A stretch of DNA of 64,000 bases, from the NCBI RefSeq assembly GCF_018812025.1, contig NC_063065.1:31412642-31476641 (forward strand), read 5' to 3'. The notes under the pieces were generated by a model, which saw only the letters and a list, made by a program, of their open reading frames with translations, was not told the DNA's origin and ran no database searches. This stretch comes from Megalobrama amblycephala (Eukaryota > Chordata > Actinopteri > Cypriniformes > Xenocyprididae). This document shows positions 30,354-45,100 of this stretch, piece by piece (positions within the stretch are counted from its first letter, which is position 1; the number at the start of each line of letters is the position of its first letter). The translations under genes were made by a program, and so were the position numbers.

Positions 30354-33300
30354 CTACAGACGAGACAAAAACAAGATATTCTTCATATCAAGACTATCAG
30401 ATTTCATGTGCATACAGTCAGAAGTTACTCTAGTGTTTTCTTCTCTATTGTGTCGTATATCAGAGTGAAACGCTTCTCAAACAAGAACAAATGTAGGGCG
30501 GGGCTTGATTTTGATTGGATGGTTGTGGTTTGCTATTGGTGGATCTCATGTGAGTGACAGGTTGCCCCGCCCTCGTCATCAGAGAAGAGATGCTGCAAGA
30601 GGAAGATATTCTGATTCAAGGTGAGGAACATGAATTTAACACAATAATGATGATGTGCAACGATAAATCATAATGCAAAATATATTACATTAAAAAATAA
30701 GAATTGTCCAATTTGTTTTAATGGTGACTTTAACCCTTGTGCATCAATAAACTGTCATAAAAATGTGTAGATTGGGAGAACAGACTTTGTTTGGTCTCAT
30801 TTTAAAGAACACAGATTATTGTTGAAGTATAAAAATGTTTAAAAAGTGAAATCAAAAAGAGAATTAGTTTCAGAGATCTCTTTTAGAGGGTTAAGTTTAT
30901 GAACATTATTTTATGTAAAATATATATTGTATAAAACACATTGCACTCTAAAACTGCTAGAAAATCAAAGCAATAAATCTAAACAAGTGTTTCAAATTTG
31001 AGGTTGATATATCTGACCTTCAGTAAGATTTAGTTTGGGCGCAGTACCACATGTTCCCCAATAGATGCCAGTGGTTTGATTTGTGTTTGAGTTTTTCTCT
31101 CTCAAATATTACAAGCACACACACTTTTCTTTTTAATACACACATCTGACACCCACACCAACACACACACAATTATAGCTGCATAATAGATCAAATTTGC
31201 TCTATAATATGCAGAAAACAGGAATAAAGTGAGTATTTTCTTTATAGGCAAAACCTGAGAAAATGGCACAATTTGATAAAAAAAAAAAAATAGTAAAAAT
31301 GTTCATTTCGAAGCCTTGCCAACAGAATGAAAGCCTGTTAACAAAGATTGCATCATTTTATAGTTAAATGGCCCTGGGGTTATAAATTGCAGTTTTAATG
31401 GGTTTCAATGGGGACATTTTTGTCCTCAAGGTCCTTAGAGGAACTATTTTGTGTTACTGGTGCAGAATAGATTTATTAAAGGAAATGAGGGTGAAATAGT
31501 AAAATTCCAATAAAAATACACACCTGTACCAAATTTTATGTAGTTGGCATTAACACAGGCGAAATGATCAAAAAAACTAAACTGAAAAAGACAAAAATGT
31601 CCATAAGGTCGCACAAGTACAATTTTTAAGACATTTTGCTAATTAACACACAACAATCCTGCACTTCCTGTGTGTGTGAAGTCTCGGGCTGAGCTGGACA
31701 GTGTTCTGCGTGGGAGGTGGAGTCTGACCGCCAACTACAGAGAAAGCGGCGGGAGACTCCGAGCGACCAATCAGAGTGTGACTTTTAATGAGACTTGGAG
31801 TGCAGGAAGTGGGTTACCATGACAACAGCAAGGTAAAGCAGCAGATAGATCACTATAGATGCCAACTCGCTGAGGCTGGTGGAGGATATGGACTCAGATG
31901 ATTGGACAGACGTCAAGCGCTAATTCGAGTAGAGTTACTTGAATGCCATCAAAATGAGGAAATAAATGGATTTGGGCTTTCTGCTGTTTTGACACTTTTT
32001 ATTCCGGATAGAGAGCAGAAGAGAGATTATGAAGCGAGAGAGACGAATCAGGGAATGTTGCAAGCTGGATTAGAACTTGTGTTGCCCACATGAGCTGAAT
32101 GTTTCTGGCCCTTTGCCTTGTTTACTGGAGAACTGTTTGAAGAAGCAGGACGTTCAACATGGCTTAAATAAATCTTTAATGAAGAAATGTTTTTAAAAAT
32201 GCTTTAAAGTTTTAGCTGCAACTAGCAAACAACATTCCAGTCTTAATACTTTCATTCATCAATCGTTCAAAAGATTCTATTTCAAATAAATGCTGTTCTT
32301 TTGAACTTTCTATTCATCAAAGAATCCTGAAAAATTAAGCTGTTTTCAACATTGATAATAATCATAAATGTTTCTTGAGCAGCAAATGATTTCTGAAGGA
32401 TCATGTGACACTGAAGACTGGAGTAATGATGCTGAAAATTCAGCTTTGATCACAGGAATAAATTACACTGTTATATATGTGGTCCATTCTACAGAACTGG
32501 TGCAAACTGCTGTCGCACGACCAAAAACACATTTAAAAAGCATTTAAGTATTCAAATTTTAGATGTTTACTAAGATCCTTCTATTATCTGTTGAATCCCA
32601 CAATAATATTTAAAATATCAGTAAGCTTAATATATATATAAAATCATCATTTATTGGGTACTTTCAGTTGGGAGGAGTCTGTCCTGAACCCTGACCCCTA
32701 AACTTCAACTTGTGAAAATGATATTGAAATATTTTTTTGCAATTTTTTCCATTGTTGTTTTTAAAAATATATTTTTATTTTATTTATTTTTTTAAAGTGA
32801 TGTTAAAAAAAATATTTATTTTATATTTTATTTTTAAATCATGAAACCCCTCATGTTCATGTCAGTACCGGAACAGTGTGTGTTTGAGTCATTGTCTGAG
32901 ACTGATTTTAACACACTTCTACATTTCTGATCAGGCAATATTCCTGTGTTCCTCCTCTCACAGCCTCTCTTTCACAGCAGATAGATCATCATTCTGAGTT
33001 AAACGTGTTCAGAAGTCTGAAAATCTGTGTGCAACTTTAAGGAACGTCACTAACAAACACCTTTTTCTGCATTTAAGTTAACTTTTTTGGGTGTTATTCC
33101 ATAAAATGTAGTTTCTATGTGTGTAAAACTGTTCAGAACTGTGTTAACCACAGGGTTGGGAATTGTGAGAAATTTTCCGGTTCCAATTCCGGTTCCGATT
33201 CCGGTTCTGCCTAACAATTCCAATTCCGGTTCCATTAAAATAATTAAACAACTAATAAAAAATAGTAGTAAGGGAAAAATGCACAATACTCCACTTTTTG

Positions 33301-35102
33301 TGTTTATTATTCTTGTAAAATGAATTTAACAGACTGTTAATCTCACTAACACTTTACAGTAAGGATCATTAGTTAACTAACATGAACTAATAATGAACTG
33401 CACCTCTACAGCATTTATTAATCTTTGTTAATGTTAATTAACTAATACATTATTAAAATCAATTAACATTAGTCAATGCACAGTGAAGTAACATGAACAA
33501 ACTATGATTGGCTGTATTTTTATTGACTAACATGAACAAATACAGTAACGCATGCATCACTCATGGTCAGTTCATAAATGAACCTTGATGTAAAGCGTTA
33601 CCATGAATTAGATAAGATGCATGAACACACATGTAAGATCCAGACAGGTGAAACAGAATATTTTTGTAAGACTTGTTTCTGAAAGAATGATTCAGCGATA
33701 GACACATTTTTAACAGTAAATTTGTTGCCACCTAGTGGCGTAACAGTGCAATCGATACAGTCGTTACTTTCAGAACAGGTCATTTATTATACATAAACAT
33801 CAGTGTTTCTATCTGAATAGTAAACATTTGTATACTTCTGTTATAACTGGAATATTTGAAATAATGATAGTGTTTGTTTGTGAAGCTGTTTATATCTACA
33901 CGACAACTCTCTCTAGATCAGCGGCAGCGCGAACGCAGATTTGAATGTCGTGATTTTATTTTTGTCAAAGGTTTAGTATACACGGGCGAATCGTTGTCAT
34001 TAAGGAATTAGATCATGTGCAGATTTTTTCAAGACGTTTCCAACTCTGACTTCTATAGAATGGCCCATATATTCTCATAGAAAACAGCTGCTTTAAACGG
34101 TAATAATATTTCACAGTTTTTACTGTATTTTGATCAAATAAAGCAGCTTTGGTGAGAATAATAGACCTCAGAAGGTAAGAAATAATGACCCCAAACTTTT
34201 GAACGAAAACTATTTATACTATATAAACTGTACTATATAAAAGGACCACAGCGTCTCGTTAGCCCACAGAAAGTATGTCTACTGTAGAAAGCGGTACAGT
34301 ACGTTAAAGATGGACATAATTGGCCTTTGTTAGAGACAAAATAAGCCTTGTTAGACCCGAGCTTCAGCACAGATGCTCATTTCATTGATTTACTGAATGA
34401 AGTTGAAATCTATTATGCGAGGAGCTTTTGAGTAAATCTGAGGATGTTTTATGAGCGAGACACGATCATCATTTTACCTTCAAAAAGGGAATACGGCCGG
34501 TCAGGAATGCGGCAGCCGTGTTTTCCGTAGTCGAGACACCATTCAGCAAACTGCAAACAGAAAATACAGATGAGAAAAACACACAAAATAAACAGTTTAC
34601 GAGAAAACTTTTAAAATGATCTGCCTCAGCAAATCCCCGAAGCCAGTTTCTCATCATCCAAAAACATGAAGGACACGAATCATGGGCAATTTTCATAAAA
34701 GCATCAGAAAGCTTTTCACTCGAGCCGCTCAGGTGTTTTTAGTTATTCACTGTTGCACAAAGGCAGTGGAGGCACTTCAGTCACAGAGGGCAGAACGAGA
34801 GCTTGTGTCTGGCGGCGCTGGTTCATTTGCTCAGGAAAACGACTGCGGCTGTGAAGGTGAGCGTGATAACATGAGAACGGCCGAGAACATTACGCTTCCA
34901 TTACTCCAGCAGGTTTGCCAGAATGGGCAATTATCGGCGAGTTGACGGGAAATGGACGGCGATCCCAACAAACATCAATCATTCAGAGCGAGCTGCTGAT
35001 CGAGAGCTGATCTGGGATCAGAAATCCTACTAGTTAATAATGGATAAAATGAGAAGTGAGCTGTAGAAACACTTTAGAATAGACAATATACAGTTTTATA
35101 AA

Positions 35103-35189
<87 letters not shown>

Positions 35190-35570
35190 CATATACATGC
35201 AAATCTTTGCAGTCAGTAAGATTAATTTAATGTTTTTTAATTTAATGATTTAAGTCTCTTCTGCTCACCAAGGCTGCAAATATTTGATCAAAAATACAGT
35301 AAAAAATCTGAAATATTATTTACATTTAAATCAGCTGTTTTCTATGTGAATATATAGTAAAATATAATTTATTTCTCTGATCAAAGCTGAATTTTCAGCA
35401 TCATTACTCCAGTCTTCAGTGTCACATGATCCTTCAGAAATCATTCTGATATGATGATTTGATGATCAAGAAACATTTATGATTATTATCAATGTTTGGA
35501 ACATCATAAATGTATTTACTATGATTTTGATCAATATAATACATCCTAATCATTAATTTCCACCAAATTT

Positions 35571-35651
<81 letters not shown>

Positions 35652-38600
35652 TTTGATCAAATAAATTCAGCCTTGGTGAGCAGAAGAGACTTAAAAAAAA
35701 CATTAAATTAAAAAGCATTAAATGAATCTTACTGACAACAAAATTTTATATAAAATTTAAAACATAGAACATGTTAATTTTCTACAATTTAAATAACAAA
35801 TAAAAACTATTTTAATTTAAGAATTCATGTGACCTGACTATCTTTTTTTTTTTTTGCCATTTTCAAGTTTCTTTTTTTTTTCTGGAATGCCGTTTTATTG
35901 ACTTTTTTTACACCAAAAATAAGAATCACTATAATCAAATAGTGATTAAAACCATCACAATGTGATCTAAGCACAAAACACCATGTTTAAACAGATAAAC
36001 CTGTATATCTAGAAGGACTCATGCAGTGCAGTGGTCATGTGACTGGACTGTTTCCATGACGTCAGTTTAATAATGCGTCTCATTGGCTGTGAGCAGCGCG
36101 TGCACAGAGATACGGTGATGAAGCGAGTGTGTGCACAGCTTCACTAACCTATCACTGGAGTGAAGAAAACCTTTTGTCAACAGTTCCCATGCAGTCACAC
36201 ACACACACACACACACACACACCTTGCAGGCACGATACAGGTACTTCTTGTCCTGTGTGACGTGGTAAAGCGAGAGGAAGGCGTATCCGTTGCCGGCGGT
36301 GCCGTGACAGATGCCGTAACCCTTCCTCAGCAGCCCTCTCTGCCAGATCACCTCTCCACACTCCACTGCGTCTCTCAGGTACTTCTCATCCTTAAAGACC
36401 TGAAAAACAAAACCGCACACTGATCACAGACCCACAATCAGCAGCTCTCTGCTGCAGACGCGCCTGATTATGATGACAAATCATACTTATTATGTTTTAA
36501 TTACAGTAATTACATCATTACAGTCAAATCCAATGATTGCAGGCCTGCAGACTGTGCCTGGTGTGTGTTTACTGTCATAACCCTGAGTGTGTGTGTGTGT
36601 GTGTGTGTGCACTGCATAATAACAAGCTATTCATGATCAGATCTGGGCAAAATGCAGAACTTTATTCACACTCAGTTTAGAAGAAAACTCCAGCGATCCA
36701 AAGTTTGAGGTCAATATGATTTTTTTTAAAGAAATCAATACTTTTAATTCATCAAGGACACATTAAATTGTTACATTATAATGTTACAAAAGATTCTATT
36801 TCAATTTCAAATATTGAGTGTGTGAGTGTGTGTGTGAGAGTGTGTGTGAATGTGTGTGAGTGAGAGTGTGTGTGTGAGTGTGTGTGAATGTGTGTGTGAG
36901 AGTGTGTGTGTGTGTGAGTGTGTGTGTGAGAGTGTGTGTGTGTGTGAGTGTGTGTGTGAGAGTGTGTGTGCGTGTGAATGTGAGAGTGTGTGTTCATGCA
37001 AAAGCAGGTTCTGTCGTCTGTCTTCATTTGTCAGAGCTCTAGTGTAAAAGTTGCTGGAAGAAAAATCCACTTTCCAAATATAACACAAGCTCAATTTTCC
37101 TTTTCATCCTTCAGGCGACTCAGAGATAAAGAGACAGACCAACACAGAGAGAGAGAGAGCACCAATATGTTCAAGCTACAGAGATGGAGGGAGAAATATC
37201 AACTCATTAAATCTTTTACACAATCTTTTTCAGACTCTATACATTTAATTATGCAATAAAAAAAACAAATCAAACTTTTAATACATTAGATGGTAATGGC
37301 ATAACAATTTTAAATATCACTATGAAGCCAGTTTCATTGATAAAAATAGAGTTATTATGGTAAAAAAAAAAAAAAAGTGACCACTAGATGTCACTGTTGG
37401 CTGCTGTATGTTGAGAGAGAAGAAAGAGACTCAAGAACATGACCTTATGAATGAAAGACAGATGGATGAGAGGCTGACGGATGCTGTCTGATTTGACTGA
37501 CAGATGTCTCTCTCTCCACAGAGAGAATGAGCAGCTCATTTCCACATCAGTGACATAAGAATATTCTGGCAGAATGAATGTAAACAGAGTATTTTCTTAT
37601 ATTCTTGTGCATTGAGACGATGATGGTGTGTTTGTGACTCACTTTATGAGCCATGATGAGCATATGCACGACTCCGGGAGCTCCGTGACACCAGTGCACC
37701 AGTCTGTCCGTCTCGTTGCTGAGGGATGATGGGTAATTGCCGGACCGGAACTTCTTGTGCCGCAGGTAATCGACGCTGGGCCGGACGAGCTCGTTCAGAA
37801 CGTCCTGGTGTACTTTAGCACTCGGCTGTGAAGAAAGAGAAATTATTTTTAACTCTTCAGTTCTAAAAGAAATGAATGCATTACATAAAAAAACTTTAAT
37901 TATAATTATTGAGGTGCATAAAGTTGATGCAACAGCCCAGATATTAAATCGACCATGCAAATCCTCACATTACTGCAGGTTCAGTGCTTGTATGATGTGA
38001 AAGTGCAGCTAGTTTGCTGATCTCACACGTGATTGGTCTGTTCACAGCGCCACAGTTTGCTTATTTAGTTTCAGCCAATTAAACAAACGCAGCATCATCA
38101 CGCCTACACAAGTATTACTTTACTTTTGTTTGAGAGCAGCAGTGCTGGACCGCTGCCGTCACCATGACGCATGTTCATGTTACCTTGCCGACCGCGAGCA
38201 CGCCACAGCCAATCAGCTCGCTGTAACACACAATTCTGAATCTGGGACTGGAGAAGAGCTCATTACTAGTCTTTATGTTGCTGTTATATTATAATCAGTG
38301 TTAACTGCTAGACTTCAGACAGACACCCGAATCAAACAGGATGTGAAAATAAACTAAAAGCACAAAGAACTGCCTTCCTCTTCACTCATTTGCTCCTTCT
38401 GCCAACACAAAAGGGATATTCTCTCACTGCACCAAAACAAACCTTCTCCTCAGAAACTGCTCCATTATTCAGTGTATGTTACTGCGTTCTGTTGAACATA
38501 AGCACTGAGCTAGTTATAACCTGAACTCTGTTACATCAAATTACATCACAATCCTCCCGGGTTCGATTCTAAACAGCCAGCTGTCATTCAGAAACCGCAG

Positions 38601-41600
38601 TGCTACGTCTCTGTTAGCGCGGCTGTCATGAAGCAGAGCGGATCGTTTCCTAACGGTGCGTTCGCTCTCCCATGTGCCTTTATTACATGGGATGAAAAAT
38701 GAAGCATTTTAGTGCTTCTCGCCTCGGCTTTTCGCTGTAAAGCATGGAAATGGTCCATAAAGACGTAGCTTACATCGGAGCCGACTGCGTACGGGGTCTT
38801 ATGGGGCTCCGGGGAAACCCATTAGAGGAGGCGGCAATGGAAGGAGAAAAGATGTAAGCTGATGCTGCGAGACATGATGTTGCATCCTGGGATGCTCAGT
38901 CAAGTCCAAACATTTCAATATCTATGCACCTGCTCTGGAATGGCTTAAAATGGTGATTTATTTTTCAGTCAAACTTCTACTGCAACCAAGTGAATCTGAA
39001 ATATTTAATGCATAACAAAACAAAACAAAAAAAAAAGCGATCTTGACACAGACGGAAATGAATCAGACTCGAAAGAGATTAAAGATGCACCAGTATTAAA
39101 ATCAACATCAAAAAGCTGATGATTATTTTCATGCTATGGTCTGATGTTAGAATTCTATACTATTTTGCCTAAATCAATTTAAAATAATAAACTACACTCT
39201 CAAAAATGCTTGGTTATAAACAACCCAAGTTGGGTGGAGTCTGAGGCTGATTTGGGGCCTGGAGAAGTTTTGACATGCCCTGACATTTGTGCTTTTTTCA
39301 GTTGTTCATAAACATATAAATGACAAAGGTGTCATTACACTGTATTCAGCACAAACTAGGCTACCATAATATGTGAGGAACATGTATGCACATGTTTGTA
39401 TTTTTGAAGGAATAATGTTTATGTGTGGTTATTGAAAAAACAAAAAAACTTAAGTCACTGAAATAAAGCCAAAAATATATATTAAATCTGTGTTTACAAG
39501 ACTTCTGGGTATTGGGGGTTGTAGGCTAGAGTTTTTGCTTCAAAATTATGTAAAAATTATAATGCCTACTTGTTCATTTAAAACAATATATTGATTTAGT
39601 TTTTGTAAGACACTTTTTGTCAAGAAACACAGTATGCGTGGAGGCGTGAATCATCATGAATAATGGGTCATTTATACCTGAGAAGACAAAAGAATCACAT
39701 AATAATGAAATGGACATAGTTAAAATGGACAAACCCAGCGATTGGACTGATTTAAGGTTTTTGGGTTAAATGTTTTATTTAACTCGACTATTGTTAAAAA
39801 ATGACTATATGTCTGGCTTAAAATGAACCCAAAATATGTTGGAAATTAAAAATAGAGGCAACAATTATAATCAAAAGGTGAACAATTATTAATAAGCAAT
39901 TTAATAAATTATTATTAAATAATGATTATGCATTGACCTTGTTAATAAATGTTAGTAAAAAATACAGTAAAAATAGTGAAATATTATTCCAATGTAAATC
40001 AGCTGTTTTCTATGTGAATATATAGTAAAGTGTAATTTATTCCTGTGATCAAAGCTGAATTTTCAGCATCATTACTCCAGTCTTCAGTGTCACATGATCC
40101 TTCAGAAATCATTTGCTGCTCAAGAAACATTTATGATTATTATCAATGTTGAAAACAGGTTTTTGTGGAAAGTGTCACACGTTTTATTTTTCAGGATTCT
40201 TCGATGAATAGAAAATTCAAAAGAACAGCATTCATTTAAGACAGAAATCATCATAAATGTCACTTCTGCCTCTTCACATTTATGCCAAGAGATTGCTTAT
40301 AAGCTAATATTGATGAATTATGACAATGTTTACTACACAGTGTTTATATGGTAATGTGTTTTAGACAGTTGTAAGAATGCATATTTTATCTCCCTCGTCT
40401 GAACTTGAATAAAAGTTTTTAACTCTTTGCTTGGGGTTTCATTTCATTTCAGATCTGCATCTTTAAACACTGATGTGATTAAGACTCCACTAAAGCAGTT
40501 TGATATTAAAACTTAATTAACTTCAATCAAGCGGTGTTATGTGTCTCAGAGGCAGAAGTGCTGACTCTGCATTAAAAACGTTCACCGATACATTAAAATG
40601 CCGGCTAAATCTGTCCGAGCAATCGACCTCGTCGTCACTCATTTTGTTTACAAATCAACATCTTAAAGTTCAGGATAAATTATTCATCACCTCTGCGGAC
40701 CTCTAATCAATCTTACAGTTGACTGCTGCTAAATTTAGCTAGTATAAGAAAAGAGAGTAGGAAGGAACGAAAAGGAACGCAGTCGGTTATGCTTGAATAG
40801 ATGATTGAACATCCAATTTAATTACAAATTTGTTGTATGTGACAAAATGAAAAGCAAAGTGGCTGAGAAAAACAAAACGTTTGTGTGCACTGTAATCCAC
40901 AGCTGCACAATCAGCTACTCTAAAGAATATAAATTAATGGAACAAAAAGACAACATTGGCATGTTTTCCAGAAAGGTCAGACGGTTTGAGCTCTGCATCA
41001 TTAACGGAGGTGTGTTTGGATCATGCCTGGCTCTAATGGCTGTCTGTTCTTGTTCAAGGCAAAATCAAGGCTCACTGATGCATGCACTTTAAGGCCGTGA
41101 CACACCAAACCGTGTCAAAGAACTAGCGGCGACAAAAGCCAACTGTGTTTTCGCCTCTCGTCGGCCGCGTCTCGGTCAAAAAGCTGCACTCGAACACAAG
41201 GCAAGGACTAAAGGCGACTAGCACCAGTGTTAATTTCGTTGACGAATAATTTGTCATCATTTTTGTCTACGACATTTTTTCACGGACGAAAACGAGATGA
41301 CGACAAAATAAAAATGTGACTAAAACTATGACTAAAATCTACTCTAATTTTTGTCAATGAATAAAAACGAGATGAAAATGATAGGATTTGGGAAGATATC
41401 CAGTCAGGACTGCTGTCCTCTGTGGAAGATGCGCACATTTGAAGTGTAACGTGCTGATCTAACCACGGAAACGCAGCGCTGTTGCGCCCTCTACAGGCTC
41501 GCCAGCAGCACTTCAGACTGCTTCGTAATTAATGAATAGCGCACATTTATGCCAAGAGATTGCTTATAAGCTAATATTGATGAATTATGACAATGTTTAC

Positions 41601-42083
41601 CACACAGTGTTTATATGTTAATGTGTTTTAGACGGTTGTAAGAATGCATATTTTATCTCCTCGTCTGAACTTAAATTAACAGCCTGCTACAGTGCAGACT
41701 GTAGACATTTCAGAATAAGAGTCACAGTGTATTTTGAGATGGTTTATAATTATTATTATATTTTCCTGGTCATTATTGTTATTTTGTTTAGCTACACAAT
41801 AAACTGTATTTAATTTAATTTCTATTTAATTCATAGTAAACTACTGTATCTTCTGTCACAGGAAAGAAAGACTTAGAACATTATTTGACACATTATTCAA
41901 TATATTTTACAAGTATAAGGGTTATTATAGTTAACTAAACCTAAAATCATAAAAAATTGTCATTACTTGAAATAAACGTTAACTGAAATAAATAATAAAT
42001 ATATATAAAAATGTAAACTTATTTTCTTTCATCTAATTTCCAAGCTTTAACTTAACCTGATGTATTAAACTAACTAAAATAGA

Positions 42084-42123
<40 letters not shown>

Positions 42124-45100
42124 TAGACATATATAGACATTAAAAAGCAAAAACTAAAAGACATAAACACCAAAAATTACTAAAACTTTTAACTAAACTT
42201 GCTATGGCGAGTAAAGTATAGTGGGTTGTCTTAAGTGAACATAAACAGTTTGGAGAATATCAGATGTATATCAGTGTATTTATATCAGTATCAGTGTATT
42301 GGATCTGTGTATTGTTAGAGAAATGCTTACTTAATGCTTTTATTTCAATTGTAATTAGATTTTAGTCTAAAATCTTATGATTTTTAGTTGATTAAAACTA
42401 AACTAAAAATAAAACAATTTCCGATGACTAAAATATGACTAAAACTAAATCAAAATTTGCTGTCAAAATTAACATTGACTAGCACATGCGCTCTGTGTCA
42501 GCGTGAGAGGAAATAACTGTCTATATCAGCAGGTATCAATAGTCTATATTGCTCATTAACTCCCTGAGGTCTGAAAACGCGCCGGCGCGTTTTGCAGGAT
42601 TTTTTTCATATTGCAGCAAAACAGACTTAAAATACTCCGTCATTTCTTGTCATAGAGACATAAGTAATATATCAATTGAAACTATAGAATGTCTTTTATT
42701 TGTGTACACTCAGAGTAAAAACACAATGTTGTGCTTTTTGTAAAATAAAGAAAACTAACATGATGCGTGATCTCTTCTCTCCCTCTGAACGAAGTCCAAT
42801 CTGATAGTTCTCAGAAAATGAACTGTAACTTATGAATACTAATGACAAAAAAATGACACTTACATCTAAAGAAACGTTGAAATGTCAGGTTTTAAATCGT
42901 GCAAGTCAAATCGAAAACAAACATTCTGTGTTTATGTAATCTGTATGAAAAGAGAGCCATGTCAGAAGTCTGTGATTCAGCTCATTATCCGCTAATGCGG
43001 CCACGCCCACGGAGCCAGCGCTATTCAGACGCAATACATGCATTCATCGTCTCAATCATGTATTTATTGTCTTGAAAAGTGTTTATTTGGATGGTAAAGC
43101 AATGGTTAGCGATCTCCAGAAGACATGCCGTTAGTTCCTAGTTCCTTTTCTTCTTTATATGAATTTGTGGCCTAAAGGTGTACAGAGAGCGCCCTCCGGC
43201 TGCAAGTATGAATTGAAAACACCATTCCTGAAATGTCCTCTTCTTCTTTAGAATAATTTGTGGACTAAATGTGCACAGAGAGCGCCCTCCGGCTGCAAGT
43301 ATGAATTGAAAAAACAGTATCCAGCACTCATAGTGATGACAATAAATATTACTTCTCAGTATAGAAAATTGACATAAATATATAAGAATCCATTCAATTA
43401 TTCATGCAGATTCACGCCTCCATGCATACTGTGTTTCTTGACAAAAAGTGTCTTACAAAAACTAAATCAATATATTGTTTTATATGAAGGAGTAGGCAGC
43501 ATAATTTTTACATAATTCTGAAGCAAAAACTCCAGTCTACAACCTCCAATACCCAAAAGTCTTGTGAACACAGATTTAATATACTTTTTTTGGCCTTATT
43601 TCTCTCTCTCACTGACGGCCCAACACCGATTTAACACGCTGAATCAGGTGAACTCCTGCCGCCGTGAGTCCGACTCGAGGCGATGTGTGGAACACAACGC
43701 AAAAACTAGAGCCGTGCGATATTCCCCCAGTATCAGCACTGGAACTGTTTCACCGTTTGTATCACTCCGCTTGCGCCGACTGTCACGGTGGTCGAGCAAA
43801 TCCACTGTATTTGTTAAAAATACTACTGCTGTTGTGTCATGAATTGTAGTTTAAAGAGTTTTTTTTAGGTGAGAAAGTAGTTTTTTAGACCTCAAATATG
43901 AAACTCATATATAATAATAGTGCCTATTTTACAATTTGTTTTGATGCTTTCGCAGATGTGAGCTCCAGGCCGTCAGCGGTCGTTCAGTGCTCGTGTACCC
44001 GCTGAGAACAGCTTCATCTCAGCCAGTGCTTCGGGAATTTGCCACTGACTCTTATTAACTCTAATTACTTTGGGTAAGGGGCGGGACCAATCACAACACA
44101 CTGATCCAGCCAACCAATCAGAGCACACTGTGCTTTTCAGAAGGAGGGGCTTCATAGAGACAGGAACTAAACAGAGCGTTACTGACAGACTGGGAAGAGA
44201 GCAGCTGAACAATGGAGAATATGAGGAGAATAATCAACATTCAAGAAGAAAAACCTGTTCTAGTAGAGCAGTGGTTCACAAACTGGGGTGTGTGTATCCC
44301 TGGGGGTACGTGAGGTGACAAGAGGAGGTACGCAAACAAAATGCTGAGTAGTTCATTTAATTCTACCTTAAAGTAATATTAAAATCGAGGACGTATTTCT
44401 AACTGCCAAAATGCCATAAATCCAGTACATTTAATCAAATTACCTCATCATTTGCAGTCAAAAATGACTGTATCCACAGAAGCAGCATATGATATATTGC
44501 GTGCCGAATCTGCTGCCTTAAATCACGCTAAATTACTGCCGTTCTCGACAATGCACCTTTGTAAAAGTGGGGATTTACACTTACTCGCATGAAGAACAAA
44601 TATACAAACAGATAATGGATTAATTTCGATTTAAGACTCAAACTTTCTCCGATACAAAAACATACCTTGTGAGTTCTTGTATTTAATGATAACGAGCAAG
44701 AATGCAATTGTTCCCAAATATCCACATGACTGCAAATGTGACATTATTATACAACAGGTCAAAAAACAAAACGTACATTTTAAACACAGTACTGTCAGTA
44801 TTTACTCTATTTTGCAATGAAATAATAGTTCTAACGAAAACCACAGCAGAACTACAACACACAAACGAATCGTGAGTGTCAGTGATTCAATGATTTATTC
44901 ACAGCCACTTGCTTCGTTACTGAATGAATGACTCGATGACTCACTCATATAAACAGTGACTTGCTGCCACCTACTGGCAGTTTTAGTTTAATATTTAAAA
45001 GTTTGACTTCCATCATTGCATATTTCTCTATTAAACATTTTTATTTAAAACATTATTTATTTTATAAAGTTAAAGGTAAAAAAAAAATGCACTGGAAAAT

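Noticed and set aside
36776..37094. His/Thr/Ser repeat frames
   Set aside because: Translation of the GT/GTGTGA minisatellite.
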